Assembly: GCA_023259925.1 (NCBI GenBank)
Contig: JALRDS010000034.1
Span: 1-6,937, forward strand
DNA length: 6,937 nt
Source of the DNA: Candidatus Saccharimonadia bacterium
GTDB lineage: Bacteria; Patescibacteriota; Saccharimonadia; Saccharimonadales; Saccharimonadaceae
Direction of reading: 5' to 3'
Notes under the pieces: model-generated
The model's input: the letters and a program-made list of their open reading frames with translations, nothing else
What the model was told of the DNA's origin: nothing
Database searches by the model: none
Shown: piece after piece, positions 1 through 6,017 of the stretch
Layout of the letters: each line of letters starts with the position of its first letter
How positions within the stretch are numbered: the first letter of the stretch is position 1
Program-made: the position numbers and the translations under genes

Positions 1-207
1 AAGCAATATAAGCGGCAGCCTACACTGAAAGGAAGTGTTAGGGAGGTTCGTGGTCAAATTATCCGTACATTGTCTGGTGGCCCTTGTACTACAAAAGAAT
101 TACGTACAGCTGTTTCGGCAGACGAGCGATTCGATCGTGCACTTAACGGGTTGCTAGCAGATGGGCTCGTTACATATATTGGTAATCGGCTCGATTTGAC
201 CAAATAA
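1..207 (+). CDS. mutY: Probable A/G-specific adenine glycosylase MutY, C-terminal end only (5' truncated)
   Basis: The open frame runs in from the window start and ends at TAA 205-207, giving 68 C-terminal residues. MutY removes adenine mispaired with 8-oxoguanine in base-excision repair. The catalytic helix-hairpin-helix and the 4Fe-4S cysteines would lie upstream and cannot be seen. The call rests on a remembered likeness to the tail of actinobacterial MutY, where a segment like QxxxxGSxRxVRGxxxxxL is followed by a small helical domain ending RALxxLLADGLV. Here residues 7-24 read PTLKGSVREVRGQIIRTL and residues 50-62 read RALNGLLADGLVT. The tail resembles a winged-helix fold, so another DNA-binding protein is possible. 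The next gene begins 24 bases downstream and appears to have its own promoter overlapping this 3' end. Confidence 0.6.
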   Translation, partial: KQYKRQPTLKGSVREVRGQIIRTLSGGPCTTKELRTAVSADERFDRALNGLLADGLVTYIGNRLDLTK

Positions 208-225
208 CCTCTGTAGGTGCATACT
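196..225 (+). promoter_or_regulatory. Candidate promoter for the secreted-protein gene
   Basis: A -35-like TTGACC (196-201) is separated by 18 bases from a -10-like CATACT (220-225). The -10 context GTGCATACTAAA is one base short of the GTGCTATACTAAA found at two other promoters in this window. ATG 232 begins 6 bases after the -10, so transcription would start at or next to the start codon. The -35 overlaps the end of the upstream gene. Found by eye; not tested. Confidence 0.4.
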
Positions 226-231
226 AAAGTA

Positions 232-762
232 ATGCGTTTACATATTCTAGCAATAGCAGCTATTTTCTCGGGATTGTTAGCTTTGGTCGCTATTAACCAA
301 CAAGCGAACGCTGCTATAACGATTACTGAAGAAAAAATTGCAAAAATTAAAAATCACTGCACCGAGAACCAGGCAACGTTGAATCGCCTGCACCAAACAG
401 ATGCTTTTTTGCGTACAAACCGAGGTGAGCTATATCGCGCAATAAGTGATAAGCTTATGGTTCCATTAAATCGTCGTTTGGCATCGAACCAACTTGATGC
501 AGGAAGTTTGCTAACGATTACAGCTGACTACAATAAAAAGTATCGTGTGTTTTTTGATGCCTACATTAGTTATGACAATGCTATGTCGAAGCTGCTGAAT
601 ATTGACTGCAGCCGCCAACCGGTGAGTTTTTATAACGGGCTCGTCGAGGCTAGGGAGCAGCGCCAGCTGTTATCAGCGAGCAATCAGGCTATCTTAGAAT
701 TAATTCGAAGCTACGGTTCTGAGTTCGAACTATTCAAAAATGAATTTGAGGCTGACGCGTAA
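232..762 (+). CDS. Secreted helical protein of unknown function (signal peptide)
   Basis: This encodes 176 residues if it starts at ATG 232. A longer reading from GTG 217 adds five residues (MHTKV). I prefer 232 because it gives a compact signal peptide and because a -10-like element overlaps the GTG; neither start has a clear Shine-Dalgarno. Residues 1-27 have a short basic start (MRLH), a hydrophobic core and an ANA/A signal peptidase I site (QQANAAITIT). The mature part is mostly charged, predicted-helical sequence, plausibly coiled coil. It has two cysteines (Cys43 and Cys126 in this numbering) that could form a disulfide once exported. I recognise no named domain. The stop overlaps the next start as TAATG, so the two genes are probably translationally coupled and the products may act together at the cell surface. 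Confidence 0.75.
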   Translation: MRLHILAIAAIFSGLLALVAINQQANAAITITEEKIAKIKNHCTENQATLNRLHQTDAFLRTNRGELYRAISDKLMVPLNRRLASNQLDAGSLLTITADYNKKYRVFFDAYISYDNAMSKLLNIDCSRQPVSFYNGLVEAREQRQLLSASNQAILELIRSYGSEFELFKNEFEADA

Positions 763-1142
763 TGGCCGAGAGTAAGCATTCTACACAACATGCTGCAGCA
801 CTGCGATCTACGAGCGTTGCAGCTGTTCAAGGTAGGCAGTTCTTGCTCATGATTATAGGGGTGATTGGCATCTCGTTATTTTTAGTGTACGTAGCATTGA
901 GTCTATATGTTAGTAGCGGAACGTTGCAGCTAGATTTGTCGCGGCCTGGTTATGATAGTGCCAGAAAAGAGGCCGTAAAAGGCAGCGAAGTATTTAAGGG
1001 CTACTCTGAAGACGGCCCAATTGATGCTCAGTCATTGAATGAATTCGAAACACTGTATAGGCAAAAAGCTGCTGAAGCATTAATTGAGATAGATGCGTTT
1101 TCGGGTGATGTGTTGAGTGACGAGACGCTCTCACTAGAATAA
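762..1142 (+). CDS. Small single-pass membrane protein of unknown function
   Basis: A 126-residue product has a polar N-terminus (1-25), one strong transmembrane helix (about 26-50) and a hydrophilic, acidic C-terminal part ending SDETLSLE. ArgGln just before the helix and basic residues in the first 25 positions suggest the N-terminus is inside and the acidic tail outside, but the charge bias is small. The start shares one base with the previous stop (TAATG at 760-764), and GAGG at 748-751 lies 10 bases upstream as a plausible ribosome binding site. The overlap with the secreted-protein gene suggests a functional pair at the envelope. No cysteine, catalytic motif or named domain is visible. 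Function unknown. Confidence 0.75.
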   Translation: MAESKHSTQHAAALRSTSVAAVQGRQFLLMIIGVIGISLFLVYVALSLYVSSGTLQLDLSRPGYDSARKEAVKGSEVFKGYSEDGPIDAQSLNEFETLYRQKAAEALIEIDAFSGDVLSDETLSLE

Positions 1143-1148
1143 TGCTAT

Positions 1149-1703
1149 ATGTTGCAATGTAATTCACTTAATGACCCAGAACTTAGTCGCATACTTCTAA
1201 GCGGTGGTATAGGGGTTTTACGCACCGACACGTTGTACGGTGTGGTGGCATCGGCTGCAAATGAGGGGGCGGTAGAACGGGTGTTTGCGCTAAAAGGTCG
1301 TGACGATAATAAGTCGCCCATAGTACTAATAGCCAATAAGAGCCAACTATTTGACGCAGTAGATAGCGCCAGTGAAAAGATACTATCTAACGTATGGCCT
1401 GGTCCAGTGAGCGTGATTATCCCTGCGGTACATGCGCCGGACTGGATTCAACGCGGCAACCAGTCGGTGGCGTATAGGCTACCTGACGATTCAGGCCTGC
1501 AACAGTTATTAACGAGTACTGGTCCATTAATTGCCCCAAGTGCTAATCCTCAAGGACAACCCCCAGCAATGACAATCCAGGAGGCAATTAAGTACTTCGG
1601 CGATAGTGTAGATTTTTATGTAGATGGTGGCCAGGTTCATAATGCTACTGCGTCGCAGCTGCTTCAAGTGCAGCCTAATGGAGGTGTAAAACGACTCCGA
1701 TGA
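1149..1703 (+). CDS. tsaC: Threonylcarbamoyl-AMP synthase (TsaC, YrdC/Sua5 family)
   Basis: TsaC makes threonylcarbamoyl-AMP from threonine, bicarbonate and ATP. TsaB/D/E (not in this window) then transfer the group to A37 of ANN-reading tRNAs to give t6A. The 184-residue product is a single YrdC domain without the extra Sua5 domain. Visible motifs are RTDTLYG (25-31, family PTDTxYGL), KGRDDNKSP (49-57, family KxRxxxKP), WPGPVS (83-88), VAYRLP (107-112) and APSANPQG (129-136, family SANxSG). The late family motif PST(I/V)V is replaced by TASQLL near 167-172. ATG 1149 is 6 bases after the previous stop and has no clear Shine-Dalgarno, so reinitiation is likely. The gene ends in TGA overlapping the trmB start (ATGA), so the two tRNA-modification genes look co-expressed. 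The family is certain; the choice of TsaC over the related YciO is likely but not proven. Confidence 0.9.
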   Translation: MLQCNSLNDPELSRILLSGGIGVLRTDTLYGVVASAANEGAVERVFALKGRDDNKSPIVLIANKSQLFDAVDSASEKILSNVWPGPVSVIIPAVHAPDWIQRGNQSVAYRLPDDSGLQQLLTSTGPLIAPSANPQGQPPAMTIQEAIKYFGDSVDFYVDGGQVHNATASQLLQVQPNGGVKRLR

Positions 1704-2338
1704 TTAACCCGAATGATTTTGTAATCACTAGAAAACGCAAAAAATATAAGTTTGCCAAGTTTAGTAATGCAGAAAATTGTTTTGAATTTGATGAGTGGCA
1801 ACCACAGGCAATTGATGTGGTTGAGCTTGGTGCGGGTACTGGGCTATTTAGTGTTGAACTCGCAAAGCGTCATCCCGAACGCACATTTGTAGCAATTGAC
1901 GTAAAAGCAGATCGTTTGCAGAAAGGTGCGTATGCGGCGCTCGAACAAGATATACGGAACATATTCTTTATACGCGCCAGGGCCGATCAAATAGGCGAAC
2001 TATTTCCGGCTCATTCGGTACGTGAGCTATGGCTGACATTTGCTGATCCGTACCCTAAAAAGCGCTCCGCCGGACGTCGGATGTCACATCCTACATATTT
2101 ACAGAAGTACGCATCGCTACTGGGTGTAGATGGATCATTTATTATTAAGCACGATAACCCCGCGTTCTTCCATTGGAGCTTAGAACAGCTTGTGGAAGCT
2201 GGCTGGAAAATCAACGAATTATCATTTGATTTACATCAATCGAACTTGTCTGAAGACTACAAAATTATGACTTCATACGAACAGCGATGGATCGAAGAAG
2301 GCAGGATAACGCAGCTGGTGCGCGCTACGGTACAATAG
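1700..2338 (+). CDS. trmB: tRNA (guanine-N7)-methyltransferase TrmB
   Basis: TrmB uses S-adenosylmethionine to methylate N7 of G46 in the tRNA variable loop. The 212-residue length is typical. The SAM-binding motif I is VVELGAGTG (40-48), and the acidic end of strand 2 is AID (65-67). The family signature appears as FADPYPKKRSAGRR (114-127, usually DPWPKKRHxKRR). It is followed by FIIKHDN (147-153, usually KTDN) and TSYEQRWIEEG (191-201, usually TxYExxxxxxG). The N-terminus is short and basic (RKRKKYKFAK). ATG 1700 overlaps the tsaC stop by four bases (ATGA). A strong GGAGGTG lies at 1680-1686, 13 bases upstream and so further away than ideal. The gene ends in TAG four bases before the next start. 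Confidence 0.93.
   Translation: MINPNDFVITRKRKKYKFAKFSNAENCFEFDEWQPQAIDVVELGAGTGLFSVELAKRHPERTFVAIDVKADRLQKGAYAALEQDIRNIFFIRARADQIGELFPAHSVRELWLTFADPYPKKRSAGRRMSHPTYLQKYASLLGVDGSFIIKHDNPAFFHWSLEQLVEAGWKINELSFDLHQSNLSEDYKIMTSYEQRWIEEGRITQLVRATVQ
2331..2336 (+). promoter_or_regulatory. Possible -10 element directly before the MazG-like gene
   Basis: TACAAT lies inside the last codons of trmB and ends 6 bases before ATG 2343, so a transcript from it would be essentially leaderless. No -35 or extended -10 is evident. AGAAGG (2337-2342) touches the ATG with zero spacing, too close to act as a normal Shine-Dalgarno. The match may be chance. Confidence 0.25.
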
Positions 2339-2342
2339 AAGG

Positions 2343-2687
2343 ATGCAACTATCTGATTATTCTCAAAAAGCAATTTCAACAGATTTATACAACAATAAAA
2401 ACCAAGCGATTGATAGCCACGCTATGCTTGAAAAAGTCTTCGGGTTAGTAGGTGAAGCGGGTGAGGTTGCTGAAAAATTCAAAAAGATTCTACGCGACAA
2501 GGCTGGTGAAGCCACAGAAGAGGATAAAAAAGAACTTATGAAAGAATTGGGTGACGTGCTATGGTACGTAAACTCAGTCGGTGTGTACTTAGGTTATTCG
2601 CTCGATGAAATCGCACAGTCAAACCTAGATAAAGTACTAAGTCGAAAAAGCCGTGGCGTTACAAAGGGAAGTGGCGATAACCGCTAA
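2343..2687 (+). CDS. MazG-like nucleoside triphosphate pyrophosphohydrolase
   Basis: The 114-residue all-alpha protein belongs to the MazG/dUTPase-2 NTP pyrophosphohydrolase superfamily, which hydrolyses (d)NTPs, often non-canonical ones, to NMP and pyrophosphate. The metal-binding pattern ExxE...ExxD is present: GEAGEVAE supplies Glu38, Glu41 and Glu44, and KELGDVLWY supplies Glu68 and Asp71. The C-terminal GSGDNR is typical of short MazG-like proteins. A single domain of this size usually dimerises or tetramerises. The start is supported by the family-like N-terminal helix (YSQKAISTD), despite the zero-spaced AGAAGG before it. The gene follows trmB by four bases and ends one base from the convergent murC stop. 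The exact substrate cannot be read from the sequence. Confidence 0.88.
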   Translation: MQLSDYSQKAISTDLYNNKNQAIDSHAMLEKVFGLVGEAGEVAEKFKKILRDKAGEATEEDKKELMKELGDVLWYVNSVGVYLGYSLDEIAQSNLDKVLSRKSRGVTKGSGDNR

Positions 2688-2688
2688 G

Positions 2689-3933
2689 TTATTTGAGGTG
2701 TGAGCGCACCCACGAGTCGATTGAGCCCGCGCCCATACACAGTACTAAATGACCAACCAAACGATGCTGCTCAATTGCTTCCCATAAGTCGTCGTTTAAA
2801 TCTATTACTTCTACGCTAGAGCGGTTTGTGATATCAGCAATTAGCTCACTTGGTCGCAGCACTGGCAAAGTTTTATCTTCACGGCTTAAGTATGTTGGCA
2901 GCCAGTAGATGCGATTCGCATTTTCAAACGCTGTTCGGTACTGAGGTTTGACTTCGTATTGTCGAGTATTTTGATGGGGCTGGTAAACGAGTACTACCGT
3001 CTCCGATATTTCTTTGGCAAGCTGCAACGTGGCTGCAATCTCGGTAGGATGATGGCCATAGTCGCTGTATAAATTATCAGCCAGTTTCTCGAACCGGCGG
3101 TTTGTACCTGGAAAGGATTCTATAGTTTGAGATGAATGAGGTAGCCCCAGAAACTCCAATGCTTTTAGTACTAGTGTTGAGTTTCGGCGATTATGTTCTC
3201 CGGCTAAGCCAGTATCTTGCACCTCAGTATCTTGCAATTGCCATAGCTTTTCTTCAGGCAAGTTTGGTAGCCATGCATAGTCGCGTCGCCAGCCGATAGA
3301 GTGATTGGATTGGCGTAAGAAGTCACTGAAAGCCGTAAAGTAATCATCGCGTGTTGGGTAGGTGTCCACATGGTCGTAGCCAATAGTGGTAATGAGTGAT
3401 AAATGGGGTGTAAACCGCAAGAAGTTTTTATCAAATTCATCACATTCATATACAAAGTATTCGCTACCAGGTTGGTATTGTGCACTTGGTCCGAAACTAA
3501 GTGTAGTACCGATTGCATAGCTAACAGGCATGTCAAGTTGCTGCAGAGCCCACACTAACATACCGGTCGTGGTAGTTTTTCCGTGTGTGCCGCTGATGGC
3601 AATCAGCTTTAAGTTTTTTTCTTGAATAATTTGGCTGAGTAGCTCATCTCGCTTCGAGCAGGTAATGCCAAGTTTTTGAGCCATAAGTAATTCTGGGTGA
3701 TTACTCGGCAATGCAGCAGTATGCACAAACCAGTCGATTGGTGACTGGCTGTGCAGCTTCTTTATGTATTTTGCATCTTGCTTAAAATATACGGGAATGC
3801 CACGCTTTTCGAGTTCGTCAGTCATTAAGCTGTGCTGCGTATCGCTCCCGCTCACGGTATATCCGGCATCTTGTGCTAGCTGCGCCAAGGCACCAATACC
3901 AACGCCCCCGATACCGCTGAAGAAAATGTTCAT
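2689..3933 (-). CDS. murC: UDP-N-acetylmuramate--L-alanine ligase MurC
   Basis: MurC is the cytoplasmic ATP-dependent ligase that adds the first amino acid, normally L-Ala, to UDP-MurNAc in peptidoglycan precursor synthesis. The 414 residues show the three Mur domains. The N-terminal Rossmann motif is GIGGVGIGALAQLA (7-20) with SGSD (28-31). The ATP-binding P-loop is GTHGKTTTT (115-123), followed by ECDEFDKNFL (163-172, family EADESDxSFL) and GYDHVDTY (185-192). Then come GEHNRRN (245-251), GTNRRFE (276-282), DYGHHPTEI (291-299, family YAHHPTEI), YQPHQNTR (317-324) and MGAGSID (400-406). The GIGGxG and HHPTEI forms favour MurC over Mpl. It is somewhat shorter than usual (about 450-480), and the central domain looks trimmed after residue 205. 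The gene is monocistronic here, with its own extended -10 promoter and no Shine-Dalgarno. Confidence 0.93.
   Translation of the reverse strand: MNIFFSGIGGVGIGALAQLAQDAGYTVSGSDTQHSLMTDELEKRGIPVYFKQDAKYIKKLHSQSPIDWFVHTAALPSNHPELLMAQKLGITCSKRDELLSQIIQEKNLKLIAISGTHGKTTTTGMLVWALQQLDMPVSYAIGTTLSFGPSAQYQPGSEYFVYECDEFDKNFLRFTPHLSLITTIGYDHVDTYPTRDDYFTAFSDFLRQSNHSIGWRRDYAWLPNLPEEKLWQLQDTEVQDTGLAGEHNRRNSTLVLKALEFLGLPHSSQTIESFPGTNRRFEKLADNLYSDYGHHPTEIAATLQLAKEISETVVLVYQPHQNTRQYEVKPQYRTAFENANRIYWLPTYLSREDKTLPVLRPSELIADITNRSSVEVIDLNDDLWEAIEQHRLVGHLVLCMGAGSIDSWVRSHLK
3210..3236. repeat. 12-bp direct repeat, 15-bp period, inside murC
   Basis: CAGTATCTTGCA occurs at 3210-3221 and again at 3225-3236. The 15-base period keeps the reading frame, so murC residues about 233-242 read as two similar five-residue units (LQDTE, VQDTG). 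The repeat lies just before the GEHNRRN motif at the central/C-terminal domain boundary. It looks like a recent slippage duplication in a tolerant linker. Confidence 0.7.
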
Positions 3934-3940
3934 GCTTTTT

Positions 3941-3949
3941 AGTATAGCA
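3941..3949 (-). promoter_or_regulatory. Extended -10 promoter of murC
   Basis: On the minus strand the sequence is TGCTATACT, an extended -10 (TGn plus TATACT). It ends 7 bases before the murC ATG, so the transcript would start at or beside the start codon. The -35 position (about 3964-3969, TCTAAA on the minus strand) matches poorly, as is common with extended -10 promoters. The 13-mer GTGCTATACTAAA (minus, 3938-3950) recurs on the plus strand at 5277-5289. Confidence 0.55.
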
Positions 3950-4003
3950 CCTAAGTTAGTAATTTTAGATGGATTTTACAGTAGTAGAATAGCTAAAATG
4001 TAG

Positions 4004-4034
4004 TATAATAAACGTAAACAATACGCAATATAAA
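4004..4034 (+). promoter_or_regulatory. Candidate -10 elements for the MFS transporter gene
   Basis: The AT-rich divergent region holds a perfect TATAAT at 4004-4009, which would give a leader of about 29 bases. A second TATAAA at 4029-4034 ends 10 bases before ATG 4045. Neither has a convincing -35, and the leader contains no Shine-Dalgarno. Which one is used, if either, cannot be decided by reading. Confidence 0.35.
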
Positions 4035-4044
4035 AAATTAGAAC

Positions 4045-5271
4045 ATGCACGTTATACAGTATTTTATTCGCAGAATGTTACAGCGTCGTCATTTTTGGCG
4101 ATACGCTACATTTTCTGAAGTTGCAGAATTGTACGCTTCAAGAATGTTGCGCCTTTTCGCAGTTCGTCTTGCTTCCACCTTTACGTCGATATTCTTATAT
4201 CAAGAAGGCTTTTCACTTACGTTTATTGCGCTCTATTTTGCCGCACTCTACGGAATAAAATTATTATTAACCCCACTTTGCGCGCTCTTAATTGCACGGC
4301 ATGGTCCAAAACATGCCACGTTGATAAGTAACTTCGTGTCGGCCGCGGCAATGTTGGTGCTGCCATTCGTGACCGACCCAGTGTACGGTACGCTTGCTTT
4401 AGGCGGCTGGTTAATCCTACAAGCGCATTCGATTGCCCTAAATAATCTTGCATATTTAGTTGATTTTTCAAAAGTGAAACATGTTGCCCACGCCGGTAAA
4501 GAAATAGGGTATATGAATATTGTTGAAAAGATAGCAGCCGGTGTTAGTCCGCTGCTGGGTGGAACGATTGCCTTTTTGTTTGGTGCAGAAAGTATTATGT
4601 TTATCGCTGCGATATTCTTTTTGCTATCGGCTGGCCCACTGTTTCTTACGGCAGAGCCGATACGACTACAGCACGGGCTTAATTTTAAGCAATTCCCTTG
4701 GGGTATCGTGTGGCGATCTATGCGTGCAGACTTCGGCGTTGGGTTTGACATATTCGCCACAGCAACGGCATGGTCTCTGTTCTTGGTGGTCGTGGTATTC
4801 TCATCTGGTACAGATAAAGTCTATGCCGAAATTGGCTTCGTTACGTCCGTAACATTGTTTGTGGCACTCGCTTCATCGTACATGTTTGGTAAGTTAATCG
4901 ATCACAGACGCGGTAGGGAATTACTCCGATTTGCCGGGTCAGCAAATGGTGTTGTGCACGCGCTGCGAATATTTGTAACGACGCCGTTTGGCGTGGTGCT
5001 TCTGAACGCAATTAACGAAGCCACAACGGCCGGGTATGCTATGCCGTTCATGCGGGGTATGTTCGATAACGCCGATATAACGAAGCGTAGAATAGAGTAT
5101 TTAACAGTAATGGAAATGGTGGCTAACCTGGGTGCAGTAGTGGCAGCCCTGCTGCTCGCCGGACTGTTTGCATTATATGAAGGGGAGTTTGCGCTAAAAG
5201 CATTCTTTTTGATAGCGTCTGTCGCCGTGTTACTCATTATCACTCCTCGCTTCGCCCTCTATCAAAAGTAA
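4045..5271 (+). CDS. Major facilitator superfamily-type membrane transporter
   Basis: The 408-residue product is strongly hydrophobic, with about 11-12 transmembrane helices by eye. The first six lie roughly at 36-52, 57-82, 91-109, 114-138, 160-180 and 183-202, with a central loop around 203-228. The second half spans roughly 229-400. GKLIDHRRGR (282-291) matches MFS motif A (GxxxDRxGRR) between helices 8 and 9. A weaker counterpart, ARHGPKHATL, sits at 84-93 after helix 2. The cytoplasmic N-terminus is long and basic (IRRMLQRRHFWRY). The substrate is unknown, and export of drugs or metabolites is only a guess. ATG 4045 has no Shine-Dalgarno; ATG 4075 (Met11) is an alternative start. The gene ends TAA directly followed by TGA and is divergent from murC. 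Confidence 0.8.
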   Translation: MHVIQYFIRRMLQRRHFWRYATFSEVAELYASRMLRLFAVRLASTFTSIFLYQEGFSLTFIALYFAALYGIKLLLTPLCALLIARHGPKHATLISNFVSAAAMLVLPFVTDPVYGTLALGGWLILQAHSIALNNLAYLVDFSKVKHVAHAGKEIGYMNIVEKIAAGVSPLLGGTIAFLFGAESIMFIAAIFFLLSAGPLFLTAEPIRLQHGLNFKQFPWGIVWRSMRADFGVGFDIFATATAWSLFLVVVVFSSGTDKVYAEIGFVTSVTLFVALASSYMFGKLIDHRRGRELLRFAGSANGVVHALRIFVTTPFGVVLLNAINEATTAGYAMPFMRGMFDNADITKRRIEYLTVMEMVANLGAVVAALLLAGLFALYEGEFALKAFFLIASVAVLLIITPRFALYQK

Positions 5272-5277
5272 TGAGCG

Positions 5278-5286
5278 TGCTATACT
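5278..5286 (+). promoter_or_regulatory. Extended -10 promoter for the two-helix membrane protein gene
   Basis: TGCTATACT is identical to the murC extended -10. Transcription would begin near 5293 and leave a leader of about 30 bases carrying GGTGAGG (5302-5308), a possible ribosome binding site 14 bases before GTG 5323. No good -35 is visible. The element begins just after the tandem stops of the MFS gene. Confidence 0.5.
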
Positions 5287-5322
5287 AAATCCAGATATAA
5301 GGGTGAGGTACCATCGGTTACG

Positions 5323-5949
5323 GTGACGGATAAACAGCAAATCAAAGCGGGAATTAACTGGTTGCAACGCGTGCAAACGTGGAAGCTCGTGTTAATTTTG
5401 ATTGTACTGCTGTTACTTACTGCAACGTTTCTTCGGTTAAACAACATTGGCATGGTTGAGCGCCGGAACGCTGTTATTACCGCTGACGAAGCAGGTGATG
5501 ATGAAGTAACACGCTCAAGGCTGTATCAACTGCAGCGGTATTCTGCCGCACATATGAATGCCGACACGGGGGTAGTTTACTTAGCAGAGCAGTACCAGCG
5601 TGATACGGAACGCGCAATTTCTGCCGCCAGCATGAACAATGGAGGGAACAATATTAACGCCCAGGCGGACGCAACCTGTAAAGCGCAGCATTCAGGGTAT
5701 TCGCAGGCCTATGTGCAGTGTTTTGCGGCCGAACTGGCAAAATATCCATCGGGCAGCAACGCGCCAGATAAGGCAAATCTACCCAACCCTAGTCTGTACC
5801 GTCACACTTTTTTCAGTCCAGATTGGTCACCAGATTTTGCAGGTTTTAGTGTACTGGCGAGTGCTCTGTTAACAGGGGTGATACTTCTTCGATTGTTGGC
5901 CGCGGCCCTCTTAAGAGTCTTACTCCGCCGTCACTACAGTAGTATTTAA
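5323..5949 (+). CDS. Two-helix membrane protein with a large, probably external, loop; unknown function
   Basis: The 208 residues comprise a short charged N-terminus, a transmembrane helix (about 21-38), a hydrophilic domain of about 135 residues and a second helix (about 174-198) followed by basic RRH. Positive charges on both termini suggest both ends are cytoplasmic and the domain is outside. The domain starts RLNNIGMVERRNAV and carries many charged and Gln/Asn residues, with a Gly/Asn-rich stretch around 104-113. Two cysteines (119 and 133) are close enough to form a disulfide loop. I recall similar proteins in Saccharibacteria but no named family. GTG 5323 is the first possible start in frame, since no ATG, GTG or TTG lies between it and the upstream stop. 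No enzyme motif is visible. Confidence 0.75.
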   Translation: MTDKQQIKAGINWLQRVQTWKLVLILIVLLLLTATFLRLNNIGMVERRNAVITADEAGDDEVTRSRLYQLQRYSAAHMNADTGVVYLAEQYQRDTERAISAASMNNGGNNINAQADATCKAQHSGYSQAYVQCFAAELAKYPSGSNAPDKANLPNPSLYRHTFFSPDWSPDFAGFSVLASALLTGVILLRLLAAALLRVLLRRHYSSI

Positions 5950-5952
5950 GTG

Positions 5953-5982
5953 TTGACAGGGGCCACCTCTTAGGCGTACGCT
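5953..5982 (+). promoter_or_regulatory. Candidate promoter of the 68-residue protein gene
   Basis: A perfect -35 TTGACA (5953-5958) is followed after 18 bases by TACGCT (5977-5982), a 3 of 6 match to TATAAT. Predicted transcription starts around 5989, giving a leader of about 30 bases with a strong Shine-Dalgarno. The -35 is the best in the window. The weak -10 lies inside a near-perfect palindrome, so the real -10 could differ. Confidence 0.45.
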
Positions 5983-5984
5983 AA
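5970..5984. promoter_or_regulatory. Near-perfect palindrome over the -10 region (possible operator)
   Basis: The sequence TTAGGCGTACGCTAA is the 14-base palindrome TTAGCGTACGCTAA with one extra G at 5973-5974. It covers the predicted -10 of the 68-residue protein gene, a usual place for a repressor site. No regulator is encoded nearby, and a 14-base palindrome can arise by chance. Confidence 0.3.
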
Positions 5985-6001
5985 CTCTTGTAAGAACTAA
6001 T

Positions 6002-6008
6002 AGGAGGT
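6002..6008 (+). promoter_or_regulatory. Strong Shine-Dalgarno of the 68-residue protein gene
   Basis: AGGAGGT, a full anti-SD match, lies 9 bases before ATG 6018. It is the strongest well-spaced ribosome binding site in the window and fixes this start. It contrasts with the murC, MFS, ABC and tsaC starts, which have none. Confidence 0.85.
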
Positions 6009-6017
6009 ATAAGACCA

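Noticed and set aside
2689..3933. Mpl (murein tripeptide ligase) in place of MurC
   Set aside because: The GIGGVG opening and HHPTEI motif are the MurC forms; Mpl usually has a different glycine-loop sequence and HHPTAI.
3764..4003. 79-codon plus-strand frame antisense to the start of murC
   Set aside because: It overlaps the murC Rossmann motif and its promoter, and has no ribosome binding site or family likeness.
4223..5243. Minus-strand open frames of 82, 170 and 113 codons inside the transporter gene
   Set aside because: They are antisense to a strong multi-helix membrane protein gene; their compositions are what the complement of hydrophobic codons gives.
5639..5872. 77-codon frame inside the two-helix membrane protein gene
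   Set aside because: It is a shifted-frame shadow of a gene with a coherent membrane topology.
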